From: Drosophila pseudoobscura
Lineage: Eukaryota > Arthropoda > Insecta > Diptera > Drosophilidae
DNA length: 64,000 nt
Assembly: GCF_009870125.1 (NCBI RefSeq)
Contig: NC_046683.1
Location: forward strand, 31,400,129-31,464,128
Reading direction: 5' to 3'
Position 1 is the first letter of the stretch. Each line of letters opens with the position of its first letter. Positions 1-9,682 of this stretch are shown here, one piece after another. Both the position numbers and the translations under genes were made by a program. Below the pieces are notes generated by a model that saw only the letters and a list, made by a program, of their open reading frames with translations, did not search any database and was not told the DNA's origin.

Positions 1-252
1 GAAGAAACGAGATCGGATCATTTTTGTAGGCAAAAGGAAGAAATTAATTTGCAGTGGCTACGCAGCGCCCGACGACACGCTCAAATTTCTGTCTCTGTCT
101 CTGTCTCTCGCTGATTTTCTGTCTCTCTCGCACGCACTCTTTGTCGTGTCGTTCAATAATAGCGGCGTCTGCCGGAGGAGAGCCATACTGACTAAGTATC
201 GGGTATATAGGTATAGTTGCGGTCTCCGCAGCAACTCAAAACGTTGCCCCTC
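1..252 (+). repeat. Array unit 1, distal spacer (TC-rich block)
   Basis: This is the end of the non-genic part of the tandem unit. It runs from a GAAGAAACGAGATCGG motif through a TCTCTG/TCTCGC-rich stretch to the CGGTCTCCGCAGCAAC motif just before the BTBD7-like fragment. The same segment recurs near 3630, 10684, 24022, 27822 and 50732. Units 1 and 2 share an extra CTCTGTCTCTGTCTCT expansion that the others lack, so they are sister copies. No gene is recognised. Confidence 0.85.
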
Positions 253-1078
253 GTTTTGTAATTTAATTGATGTATTGATAATTTGTAAACATTGATGAGT
301 GCGTTGAACGTTCCTTTCACGTGCCCACGCGAATTGTCTTAGACGAAATATTATACCGTTAACCTGGACATTATTGATTTGACACTGATTTTACGCGGTG
401 TTGGATCGGGTACGTCGGCAGGATCACTAGGGGAAATGCATGCCTTAACCAACACAGGAAGAGTGCGTCCAACGACACTAGAGGAAGCTATGGAGCTTTA
501 CCAGATTGGTCGGTATTTAGAGATTGATATTTTGGCGCAAGGCTGTGAGGATTTAATACTCGATGTCCCTTGGTACTTTACCAACAATCTGAAAGTGGGG
601 TTGCCAACCCCATGGCTCCGCGTGGGTGTTTAGACAAGCATGTCAGTACCTACGAGAAGAATTTACCGTTATTAGCACCTCACCTGTCCTGCACCAACTA
701 GATAAAAAGCAACTATTACATGTTCTGCAGAGTAATTTTTTACAAGTTTCTGAGCTAGAGATTCTGCAGGCTGTTCTTAAATGGGGAGAACAGGAGCTCA
801 TTCACCGTATGGATCGTGAACCAAGCTTGTTGTCATACACAGCTCACTCAGTTGCTCGCGAGGGCGTAAAAAAACGTGATTTGAGTGATGTAGAGCTGCG
901 AGACATCATCGCAGAATTATTGCCTTTAGTGCGCATAGACCATGTTTTACCACCACATAGTGAGATACTCGGCCAAGCAATTCGTCGTGGTCTTGTCAGC
1001 ACGCCACCTTCACATATGATTGGAGATGAACGAGAAAATTTACGTATCAATGCCTGGATACGTAGTGGTAGTAATCAA
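253..1078 (+). pseudogene. BTBD7-like pseudogene, array copy 1
   Basis: This is a 5'-truncated fragment of a BTBD7-type double-BTB/BACK protein. It starts inside the second BTB domain and runs through the BACK region, with recognisable peptides such as LDKKQLLHVLQSNF, WGEQELI and DVELRDIIAELLP. The reading frame breaks near 630, where one frame (379-633) ends and another (626-1084) takes over. The break follows a DVPWYF stretch that replaces EWLSLDT of the 5'-complete copy at 59,310. A block upstream (ATACCGTTAACC) is also shortened relative to that copy. Both lesions are shared with most other copies, so they predate amplification. The fragment stops at 1078, where a gypsy piece replaces the rest. 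It is certainly non-functional as a BTBD7 protein. Confidence 0.88.
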
Positions 1079-1110
1079 AAGTAAAAGTAATTCAGATCAT
1101 AGGAAACTGT

Positions 1111-2058
1111 ATGAAATGTATAATCTACAACAAAAAGCTTGGCAAAAAAGAGGGATTTCTGCATCAAATTGACAAAGGATCACAGCCGCTGTATACTATA
1201 CACGTGGATCACCTTGGGCCTATGGATGCCACTTCAAAGCAGTACAAGTACATCTTCGCAATGGTTGATAGCTTTAGTAATTTCGTATGGATGTATCCCA
1301 CAAAAACAACAGGAGCAGACGAAGTTCTCAAGAAGTTAAGGGAGTGGTCTGATGTATTTGGTAATCCGGCACGCATAGTAAGCGATCGTGGAGCAGCATT
1401 TACATCTTCAAGCTTTGAGGAGTTTGTCAAGGAAAAGAACATCGAACACATATGGAGCACCACAGGGGTACCAAGAGGAAACGGACAAATTGAACGCGTA
1501 AACCGATCTATTCTCAGCATCATTTCCAAATTGTCGTCGGAGGAACCTGGAAGATGGTATAAGTTCGTACCGCGAGTTCAAAGGGCTATCAACAGCACTG
1601 TTCACGTGTCTACAAAGCGTTGTCCATTTGAGCTGATGATCGGGGTAAAAATGCGTTGTGGACCGGATAGCGACATACTTCAGCTAATAGAAAAAGAGAT
1701 GGTTGATAATTTTGAAGACGAGAGGCAAAAGATGCGACAAGAGGCAAAAGAAAATATTCAGCAGGCCCAGGACAGATACAAGGAACAGTTCGATAAAAAG
1801 CGGAAATGCGAATACGGATACAAGGTCGGAGATCTCGTAGCCATACGTAGAACACAATTTGTAACCGGAAGAAAGATGGCCAGCGAATTCTTAGGGCCAT
1901 ACGAAATAACCAACGTGAAACGAGGCGGACGCTATAATGTTCGAAAGGCAGCAGACGTCGAAGGACCAAGCAACACGACCACAAGCAATGATAACATGAA
2001 ACTATGGAGCTTTTATGTAGAAAACGAGGACGCATTGTCATCAGGGACTGATGACTAA
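1111..2058 (+). CDS. Gypsy-type integrase, C-terminal part of pol (remnant)
   Basis: An uninterrupted 315-residue frame encodes most of a Ty3/gypsy integrase, the enzyme that inserts retrotransposon cDNA. The DDE catalytic residues are visible: Asp in HVDHLGP (about residue 33), Asp in VSDRGAAF (about 94) and Glu in QIERVNR (about 129). A GPY/F-type C-terminal module follows (VGDLVAIRR ... FLGPYEI, about 240-275). The N-terminal zinc-binding part is mostly missing, so the first Met is simply the first available and not a natural start. Sequence style resembles the mdg3/micropia/blastopia group, but I cannot assign the family without a search. The frame is intact while the rest of the element is lost, suggesting a fairly recent fragment. 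Confidence 0.82.
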   Translation: MKCIIYNKKLGKKEGFLHQIDKGSQPLYTIHVDHLGPMDATSKQYKYIFAMVDSFSNFVWMYPTKTTGADEVLKKLREWSDVFGNPARIVSDRGAAFTSSSFEEFVKEKNIEHIWSTTGVPRGNGQIERVNRSILSIISKLSSEEPGRWYKFVPRVQRAINSTVHVSTKRCPFELMIGVKMRCGPDSDILQLIEKEMVDNFEDERQKMRQEAKENIQQAQDRYKEQFDKKRKCEYGYKVGDLVAIRRTQFVTGRKMASEFLGPYEITNVKRGGRYNVRKAADVEGPSNTTTSNDNMKLWSFYVENEDALSSGTDD

Positions 2059-2072
2059 TCAGGATGACCGAG

Positions 2073-2381
2073 TGTAAGAAGGAGTGGGCCAGCTGGCCTA
2101 TTGAAGGGGCAGCGGGGAGCAGCAACAGCAGTAATAACAGCAGCAGAGGAACAGCTGATGAGCAGTAACAGCAGCAGCAACAGCAGTAGTAACAGCAGAC
2201 AGAGAAGAAGAGGAACAGAGCGAAGCAGTGAAAAGGAGAGAACAGCAGCATACGGACGCGACTCAAGCAGCAGCAGAAAATCAGCAGAAATAAGCCGTAA
2301 CATTAAGAACTTTTGTAAGCACACATACCAGGCCATCGCGATAATAATACGAATAAACAATACTTTAAATAATATCTTACA
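2073..2381 (+). repeat. Probable LTR of the gypsy fragment
   Basis: It begins TGTAAGAAGG 15 bases after the integrase stop and ends AATATCTTACA, giving a 7-bp inverted terminal repeat (TGTAAGA/TCTTACA) as expected for an LTR. A CAG/CAA-rich low-complexity stretch (about 2115-2205) and an AATAAA near 2353 lie inside. There is no second LTR in the window, so the boundaries rest on the termini alone. Confidence 0.6.
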
Positions 2382-3880
2382 TGTATAATGTTAAAAATAC
2401 TTAAATATGTATATTATCTCTGGTATTTGCGAAGAAAAAACCAGTTTAAGTAATTTGTTTATTACATCTGCAACCCTTTTGCACCTTTGTTACTCGTTGA
2501 CCCTAGTAGTTGGCAGATTACAACACACAATAAATTGACCTTCCTTGCCAAATCCAACCCATCATAAACTTAAGTCGTCGAATGCTTTACCCGTTTAATC
2601 TGTCGAAATGTATAAATTAACTAGACTCAAGATACCTCTTGGTCATATGGTCATATATTTCAGATGTTTTAGATTTTATATAGAAAGATATCTCTCTAGT
2701 GAAAGGGAGGTACTGAAGTAGTGTATCTTTCAGCGTCTGGCTCGAATTGGGAGTGTGAGATCGCTCCCCTGCGGTTGGCCGAGGTTTTTTCGTTCTATCA
2801 AGTTCCACCAATAGACTGAGCAAGACAAACAAAATAAATGTATGGGACCATATATCCTGGAAGTGCCAGCTGAAGTTATATACATATGTATATTCATAAA
2901 TGCAGCTTTCAAGCCGACGCCGTCTCGTAGCGCAGAAGGGGAGCGGCGCTCAATCAGCATGGCCAATCCGAGATAGGGGTGGGCGAAGCCAAGAAGCTGC
3001 AGATGCAGCACCCCAGAGATTTCTACTTTCACCCAATAAGCGCAGAGAAGGACCATTAGAAGCCGTTGCAAGGCGTGGCAAGGCGAATGGGACATGAATT
3101 GTAACCTGGAAAAAAAACAGCTAACTATCATAGCCTAACAAACCATATACTATATTAAATCTAGTCTTTACGAGAAAACAGAAAATGTTGAATCGCAGAG
3201 GATGACTATATCTTCTAGAATGCAAAATCAGAAGCAGATCGTATAAGTATTATAGCCAGAATCAAGAAAACAATTTCATTCTTTTTCGCTCTGTCTTTCT
3301 CTAACACACAGGTTTCATGGTCGGCTTTGCTTATTGCAAAATATGAGTTAAAGGATCTCAGACACTATAAAAGCTAGAGAAACCAAATTTGGTATACACA
3401 CTCCTGTGATATCGGAACTTGACCGTTTTATGTCAAAATTTCGCCACACCGCCTTCCGCCCCCGCAAAGGACGAAAATCTGGGGCATCCACAAATCTCAG
3501 AGACTATTAAGGCTAGAGCAACCAAATGTGGTATTCACACTTCTGTTCAAACTCACTGTTAAACGTATATCTCGCCCCACCCCCCTCCGCTCCCACAAAA
3601 GAGGAAAATCTGTGGCATCCACAATATTGAAGAAACGAGATCGGATCATTTTTGTAGGCAAAACGAAGAAATTAATTTGCAGTGGCTACGCAGCGCCCGA
3701 CGACACGCTCAATTTTCTGTCTCTGTCTCTGTCTCTCGCTGATTTTCTGTCTCTCTCGCACGCACTCTTTGTCGTGTCGTTCAATAATAGCGGCGTCTGC
3801 CGGAGGAGAGCCATACTGACTAAGTATCGGGTATATAGGTATAGTTGCGGTCTCCGCAGCAACTCAAAACGTTGCCCCTC
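2382..3880 (+). repeat. Array unit 2 spacer (anonymous block plus DINE-like and TC-rich blocks)
   Basis: About 2440-3140 is the anonymous block shared by every unit, starting ACCAGTTTAAGTAATTTG and containing short open frames on both strands that recur in other units. About 3160-3640 is a shortened DINE-like block: the CATCAATAGCCGAGTCGA core found in units 4-6 is deleted here, joining CTAGTCTTTA directly to CGAGAAAACAG. About 3630-3880 is the TC-rich block. No gene is recognised. Confidence 0.8.
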
Positions 3881-6014
3881 GTTTTGTAATTTAATTGATG
3901 TATTGATAATTTGTAAACATTGATGAGTGCGTTGAACGTTCCTTTCACGTGCCCACGCGAATTGTATTAGACGAAATATTATACCGTTAACCTGGACATT
4001 ATTGATTTGACACTGATTTTACGCGGTGTTGGATCGGGTACGTCGGCAGGATCACTAGGGGAAATGCATGCCTTAACCAACACAGGAAGAGTGCGTCCAA
4101 CGACACTAGAGGAAGCTATGGAGCTTTACCAGATTGGTCGGTATTTAGAGATTGATATTTTGGCGCAAGGCTGTGAGGATTTAATACTCGATGTCCCTTG
4201 GTACTTTACCAACAATCTGAAAGTGGGGTTGCCAACCCCATGGCTCCGCGTGGGTGTTTAGACAAGCATGTCAGTACCTACGAGAAGAATTTACCGTTAT
4301 TAGCACCTCACCTGTCCTGCACCAACTAGATAAAAAGCAACTATTACATGTTCTGCAGAGTAATTTTTTACAAGTTTCTGAGCTAGAGATTCTGCAGGCT
4401 GTTCTTAAATGGGGAGAACAGGAGCTCATTCGCCGTATGGATCGTGAACCAAGCTTGTTGTCATACACAGCTCACTCAGTTGCTCGCGAGGGCGTAAAAA
4501 AACGTGATTTGAGTGATGTAGAGCTGCGAGACATCATCGCAGAATTATTGCCTTTAGTGCGCATAGACCATGTTTTACCACCACATAGTGAGATACTCGG
4601 CCAAGCAATTCGTCGCTTGTCAGCACGCCACCTTCACATATGATTGGAGATGAACGAGAAAATTTACGTATCAATGCCTGGATACGTAGTGGTAGTAATC
4701 AGGGACTCTTTGTAAGACCACGTCTCATTATGCCGTATTTTGAGGAAGTAAAGGCCTTGTTGAAGGATCGATTATCTTCATCTCACCACCAGGTGGAACT
4801 AATGCGTATGCGTAGGTCGCGACACCCGCCAGATATTCCTGATACCTTGAATATGGTGTCCCACATGAATGCAGCGGCTAATAATGGACTTTGTAGTGCT
4901 GTTAATCGTGGTGCTATTCATGAAAATATTGACATGATGGTAGGGTCGGCTGTTATACCAGCACCGGATAACCAAACTTTATTGGCAATGCGTAAACGCG
5001 AAAATAAACTTCGCCAGTTACCTATGTGCCAGCGTCGTTGCTACTGCCACTTTCATCAAAACATGAAATTGAACGACAAATTCGGCTTCGGGTCGTGAGA
5101 GAATTATCTGATATTCTGGAAAGCTCACACCAATCCAGCTAGAAAAGTGATGATGTTCACAAAGAAAATCCGGGTGGAGTTGCGTCCACTACTCAAGGCG
5201 AGGACAATTTGCTTGAAGATGAAGATCAAAGCCCACCGCCATCACCAGCGGCTACTGGCTCAGTTCCGGGAAACACAACCGTTGGATCTTCTTTTTTATC
5301 GTCCTCGTCAATGGGATCGTCAGCATCATCAATCTGTGGCACCGATGGAGTACACCCCTATTATAGCCGAAATCTCACTTTTCCGCGTCACCAATCAAAT
5401 GGTCTTTTTGGTGTAGCCATTATTTTAGCAACCAACTCTGGTCCTGCGCTTCAGTGTAGCTATGCACGTATTTCCGCGTCAGCGCGTCCACGAAATGAAC
5501 TGCCGGCGTTAATAACTGAAGGGGACTTTCGATTTCCGCATGGAAATAGCTTGGGCTTGGATATTAGTGTTGAGAACGGCGCATGTGCTTTGGACTCTGG
5601 AAATAGTCATCTTTCAGATATGATGCCGGATGTGGCCATGGCCACCGCATCGTTAGGTCAGCTTCATTTGTCGAATAGTACTGGAAATACTAGCGGCCGT
5701 AGCGTCGGCAGCAATAACGACATGCCGGAAAGTTTGCAATTAGATTTGGGGGATGGTCCAAGCCCTCGCGTAGTTAGAAACGTTCCAAGTGCACTGACCT
5801 TGCAAAGTATACACGTAAGTATTTCCTTCTCGGTATTTATCCTAAAATAAACATTTTCCATTAATTTTAGCACGCTCTGCCACAAAGCAACTATCACCTC
5901 TTCGTGCAGCGCTCTAGTTCGCCATTTGATATGATGCGTCATGGACAGTTATCGCCCACATAACACCCTCGAAATCCTGGGTCATTTAACTCTGGACCAC
6001 CCAGGTTTTTATAG
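3881..6014 (+). pseudogene. BTBD7-like pseudogene, array copy 2
   Basis: This is the most complete array copy. It runs from the second BTB domain to the C-terminal end and retains the last intron (GTAAGT at 5815 to TTTTAG at 5870, 56 bp), so it was copied as DNA, not through mRNA. Frames are broken at about 4257 (the shared DVPWYF lesion), about 4615 (RR to LS after loss of bases in CGTCG-TGGTC), about 5035 and 5138 (a TAG in TCCAGCTAG, shared with copy 4). The last exon has an extra stop, TAA in CCCACATAACACC, upstream of the ancestral TAG at 6012. An aspartate- and serine-rich linker and a PYYSRNLTFPRHQSNG segment are preserved in pieces. Confidence 0.9.
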
Positions 6015-6234
6015 AGGTTGCAAGTGGGCCCAGATCCGGGGCACTTTATTTTGGCATGCCTTTCCGAACATAAATTAAACTAAAAATGTAATTTAACATT
6101 CTAGATAAATAAAATAAACTATTAAATAAAGCTTAGGAAATTTTTCTCTTCGGCAAGGGCTTAAAATTAGATAGTATGTATAATGTTAAAAATACTTAAG
6201 TATGTATATTATCTCTGGTATTTGCGAAGAAAAA
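6015..6234 (+). repeat. BTBD7-like 3' UTR and unit tail
   Basis: An AT-rich stretch after the ancestral stop carries clustered AATAAA signals (ATAAATAAAATAAACTATTAAATAAAGC), then the conserved unit tail ending in GCGAAGAAAAAACCAG. The same tail joins the next unit's TTTAAGTAATTTG in uninterrupted copies. Here the BEL element sits exactly at that junction. Confidence 0.75.
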
Positions 6235-6239
6235 ACCAG

Positions 6240-6610
6240 TGTGGAGATAATGGTTTTTATCCCCAATCGGCCGACTAATTATTTCAATTAATTAAAACTC
6301 GGCGCAGAAATAAAATTGCGATATGTTCTTTAATGCGTGACATCCAAATTGCAAGTGTGGCTTGCCTGCCCTTTACATTGCCGCTCCGATCGCTAAGCGC
6401 AGCTTCGCTCGGCCGACGTCGGTAGGCAGACGCAAAGCGGAGATAGCGAAGAGCGAGCTGGCAGAGAGCGTTTAGCAGGGCAAGCAAGCGCAAAGCTTTA
6501 ACAAACAAATGAGTGACATAGACATAAGTAACAAACAAAATAAGCGGCTGAGGGCCAAGAATTAGGTGCTATTTGGCAAGCAGCTAATCGGCTGGGTTCT
6601 GCTCCGAACA
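6240..6610 (-). repeat. 3' LTR of compact BEL element
   Basis: A 371-bp repeat with TGTGGAGATAATGG/CTGCTCCGAACA ends (TG...CA), matching 9307-9677 except for about two bases. It is the 3' LTR because the coding strand is -. The gag-pro frame ends inside it. Confidence 0.95.
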
Positions 6611-8944
6611 TTCACCCCCCGTTGGAAGGCAAAGGCTTTCAACAGATCCATCCTGAAGGGGCAGAACCGCTATTTTTCCAACGGCCCTCTTGAAGATGCT
6701 TGCTTGGGCGCAGCTGGCGACTACGCTGGGATGCTCGTCGAACGCAGCAATCGGCGCTTCTTTACGAAGGCGGCTTGTCGTGATTACGTCTTGATCATCG
6801 GGAACCTCTGTAATTGCATAGAATGGCAGGAAATTTGGCAATGTAGAAATTGTTGAAAGTTGAATTTCATTTAGCGTGGATATGCAGGTTTTTAATATAT
6901 CGAAAAGTTCGCGCTGCAGTTCCTGATTCTCCGATCGCAGTTTTTCCACTTGCACCTGGCACTCGAGCAGCTGCTTCCTGCATTGCTGCTCTAAGTTTTG
7001 GTACTCCAGCGTTGTGGCCCGAAAATCGTCATTAGAGATGGAGGAGGAATTTTCAAAAGCGGCTAAAACTGCACGCTTATTCTCCGAGCTATCAATGCTT
7101 CCTGACACTATCCAACCAAGTTTTGTCTCTTGCAATGTTGGCAATTGGTCTGATAGTCGAATCTGTCCGACGCACATTAAATCGAAGAACAAACCACCAC
7201 CTATCAACAGATCGATACGTTGGGGCTTGGAGAAATTAGGATCAGCTAGTTTTAGATTATTCGGCATGGGCCAATCCTTTGCGTCTAGGCCGAAGTTAGG
7301 CTGCATTTCCGTAATTGAATTGGTGACAATTGCAGCGAAGGAAGCTCGATAGCTTGCGTCCTGGGATTGTACAACTATATGTACAGACTTGCTCGAAGGT
7401 AGAATGGAATCTCCGATTCCAGAGATGTGAACATGAGACGAGCGATGATCCAACTGCAACTGATCAGCAAGTCTTGATGTTACAAAGTTTGCCTGTGATG
7501 CAGAATCCAAAATGGCACGACATGGGATAAGTGCTCCATAACGATCTGTTACATGGACGAGGGCAGTAGGTAGCAACACGTTCTGGCTAGGCTGAGATTT
7601 CTGGATCGAGGGGGGAGGGCTAGAACACCCGCTTGCTAGAAGCACAGTCGCGGCCTCTTGCTGGATCGATTCCTCGGCCGGTGAAGAGGAAGATGAAGCA
7701 CCAGTTCCCGATGGAATGTGGAGTAGCGTGTGATGTTTGGCCTGGCAATGCCTGCAAAGTCCTGACCTGCACCTCTGCAATTCATGGCCTTTGTTGAGGC
7801 AATTCAAACACAAGCGGCTCTTCTTTGCTTCTTTGTATCTTGCAAACGCAGAGAGATTCAGGAATGCCTGACATCTAGATATGTAATGCTCGGAGGAATT
7901 GCAATGGTTACATATGGGTTTAGGATGGTCGTTACTGGAGGTGATAAGGGTGACAGGTTTGTCTTCTCCCACCTGTTGACTAGGACTTGTTGCCATGGCT
8001 GATCCCAAATTCTCCAGCATCCGACATCTCGCTTCCAAAAATGAGGCCATGCTTGACCACCGAGGCAATCCTGACGTCGGCAAGTTCTCCTCCCATTTCT
8101 CCTTTGTTTTGTGGTCCAGTTTCGTGCCTATGATGAAGATCAGCAACCCATCCGAAATCTCCTGCGGGGTCGCCAAGGTCTGAAGTGCACGCAAGTGCGA
8201 ATTGATTTTGTCGCTGAGCGCGCGCAAGCCGATAGCTGAGCCCTTCTCCACCCCTTGCAGCCCGAAAATAGCCTTGACGTGTGCCTGAAAATGTAGCAGT
8301 TTATTATCGAATCGCAACATTAGCAAATTCAACGCCTTGTCGTAATTCTCCTCAGAAAGTTCCAAGGAACGAATCGTATCCAGCGCAGCACCATTTAGAC
8401 ATCCACGAAGATATTGGAATTTTTCGATGATTGGGATACGATGGTCTTTGTGCACCATTGTCGAGAACATCGAGTGGAATTCTGGCCAATCCATGTAGTT
8501 CCCACCGAATCGCGGAAGCTGCAACTCGGGCATTCGAGAACGGCCTATACTATTATAGGCGAACAACGACGAATTCCCCTCGAGAGTATGCCGAGCTGTT
8601 GAATTGGCAACATTTACCGTGCGAGCAGCCATCAACTCCCGCGACAGCCTGGACCTAACCTTGACATAAACATTCGCAAAGTCCAGCCGGGCATCATGGG
8701 CTAACTGCAGGAAATCCAACCTTTCAAGGCTCGTTTGAGCGGCATCGAAATCCGCATTCATTCGCTCGATTTGCTCTAAGCGAGCTTGAAGTTCTGCCTC
8801 ATCTAACTCGGCAAGCTCGTCCTTGGTGAGAAAGCGATCCATGGCCTTTAGTTGGCGCGCGACGGACTCGGCCTTGTGCTTGTAGAAATCAACATCACTC
8901 GGCATTGCTGCGTTCGCGACATTGGTAGGCTCAGGTGCTGCCAT
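6584..8944 (-). CDS. Gag-protease polyprotein with coiled coil replacing pol (BEL/Pao)
   Basis: A single 786-residue frame starts at a Met just inside the element. Order: N-terminal helical Gag; DUF1759-type Gag core (LQLPRFGGNYMDW, about 140-300); CCHC-like zinc knuckles (CNHCNSSEHYISRC, CLNCLNKGHELQRC, CRHC, about 345-405); a BEL retropepsin with catalytic Asp in ILDSASQANF (about 478) and the closing GWIVSGS motif (about 625). Where RT should begin there is instead a glutamine-rich predicted coiled coil (LEQQCRKQLLECQVQVEKLR, about 650-700). The frame then ends with a fragment resembling the DUF5641 tail of BEL integrases (FKRAVGKIAVLPL) and stops inside the 3' LTR. Gag would form particles and the protease mature them; replication enzymes would have to come from a full-length relative. 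The frame shows no stop or frameshift. Confidence 0.9.
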   Translation of the reverse strand: MAAPEPTNVANAAMPSDVDFYKHKAESVARQLKAMDRFLTKDELAELDEAELQARLEQIERMNADFDAAQTSLERLDFLQLAHDARLDFANVYVKVRSRLSRELMAARTVNVANSTARHTLEGNSSLFAYNSIGRSRMPELQLPRFGGNYMDWPEFHSMFSTMVHKDHRIPIIEKFQYLRGCLNGAALDTIRSLELSEENYDKALNLLMLRFDNKLLHFQAHVKAIFGLQGVEKGSAIGLRALSDKINSHLRALQTLATPQEISDGLLIFIIGTKLDHKTKEKWEENLPTSGLPRWSSMASFLEARCRMLENLGSAMATSPSQQVGEDKPVTLITSSNDHPKPICNHCNSSEHYISRCQAFLNLSAFARYKEAKKSRLCLNCLNKGHELQRCRSGLCRHCQAKHHTLLHIPSGTGASSSSSPAEESIQQEAATVLLASGCSSPPPSIQKSQPSQNVLLPTALVHVTDRYGALIPCRAILDSASQANFVTSRLADQLQLDHRSSHVHISGIGDSILPSSKSVHIVVQSQDASYRASFAAIVTNSITEMQPNFGLDAKDWPMPNNLKLADPNFSKPQRIDLLIGGGLFFDLMCVGQIRLSDQLPTLQETKLGWIVSGSIDSSENKRAVLAAFENSSSISNDDFRATTLEYQNLEQQCRKQLLECQVQVEKLRSENQELQRELFDILKTCISTLNEIQLSTISTLPNFLPFYAITEVPDDQDVITTSRLRKEAPIAAFDEHPSVVASCAQASIFKRAVGKIAVLPLQDGSVESLCLPTGGECSEQNPAD

Positions 8945-9281
8945 GTTGAGGTTTTAAAAGAGTCACTCAGCACGACCGAAAAAAACACCCTGTATACGTA
9001 TAAACGTGCGAACCGAAAACAAAGGGATTACAGCTAATGCCTTTAGCTGTGCGGCTGTGCGAGCTGTCCGATTCCGCTTTGTACTCCGCTTGTGTGTATT
9101 AGTGAGTTCGCTGCACTGCACTGACCGAATTGTCGCGACAGAGAAATTAATAGCCAGCAATGCGTGTATGTAGGTGTATGTAAGTATGTTTTAGCACCGA
9201 ATTGTGCTTAACCGCCGAAAATTTGTTAAGGCTAACGAATGTCGATCGCGAATGATAATTAATTGACACTGCAACTCAGAG

Positions 9282-9299
9282 ATCACGTCGGGGTCACCA
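9282..9299 (-). promoter_or_regulatory. Primer-binding site, tRNA-Trp-like
   Basis: On the - strand the site reads TGGTGACCCCGACGTGAT, the complement of the 3' end of tRNA-Trp (also the primer of avian leukosis-type retroviruses). It lies 7 bases from the 5' LTR at 9307 and fixes element orientation. Confidence 0.8.
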
Positions 9300-9306
9300 A
9301 ATTTTA

Positions 9307-9677
9307 TGTGGAGATAATGGTTTTTATCCCCAATCGGCCGACTAATTATTTCAATTAAATAAAACTCGGCGCAGAAATAAAATTGCGATATGTTCTTTAA
9401 TGCGTGACATCCAAATTGCAAGTGTGGCTTGCCTGCCCTTTACATTGCCGCTCCGATCGCTAAGCGCAGCTTCGCTCGGCCGACGTCGGTAGGCAGACGC
9501 AAAGCGGAGATAGCGAAGAGCGAGCTGGCAGAGAGCGTTTAGCAGGGCAAGCAAGCGCAAAGCTTTAACAAACAAATGAGTGACATAGACATAAGTAACA
9601 AACAAAATAAGCGGCTGAGGGCCAAGAATTAGGTGCTATTTGGTAAGCAGCTAATCGGCTGGGTTCTGCTCCGAACA
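9307..9677 (-). repeat. 5' LTR of compact BEL element
   Basis: The 371-bp partner of 6240-6610. Being on the - strand it would carry the promoter, transcribing leftwards across the gag-pro frame. The sequence between it and the gag start (8945-9281) is the untranslated leader; no ORF is credible there. Confidence 0.93.
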
Positions 9678-9682
9678 ACCAG

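Larger units (their letters stand above)
1079..2381 (+). mobile_element. 5'-truncated Ty3/gypsy retrotransposon fragment (integrase plus 3' LTR)
   Basis: This block interrupts array unit 1 between the BTBD7 BACK region and the unit's 3' tail, which resumes at about 2384. It holds an open integrase reading frame, then a terminal block with TGTAAGA/TCTTACA ends. Gag, protease and RT are missing, so it is a deletion remnant. Unlike nearly every other retroelement here it lies on the + strand. No target duplication is expected or seen, because the 5' end is gone. Confidence 0.8.
6235..9682 (-). mobile_element. Compact BEL/Pao element with LTRs, Gag-protease and no RT/integrase
   Basis: Two 371-bp direct repeats flank a 2.7-kb interior, and a 5-bp target duplication ACCAG lies at 6235-6239 and 9678-9682, the size expected for BEL/Pao. 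The element is on the - strand: tRNA-Trp-like primer site next to the right LTR, polypurine run (CACCCCCC on +) next to the left LTR. The LTRs differ at about two positions (AATTAATTAA/AATTAAATAA; TTGGCAAG/TTGGTAAG), so insertion is recent. The interior encodes one long ORF; RT, RNase H and most of integrase are absent. It must therefore be mobilised in trans if it moves. Confidence 0.93.

Noticed and set aside
5664..5942. - strand frames MTHHIKWRTRALHE..., repeated in copies 3, 5 and 6
   Set aside because: They are the complement of the BTBD7 C-terminal exon and its intron; repetition follows from the array.
7000..7060. Host gene for the coiled-coil segment of the compact BEL frame
   Set aside because: The segment is in frame with Gag-protease between LTRs and has no separate start or splice sites; a host origin cannot be supported from sequence alone.
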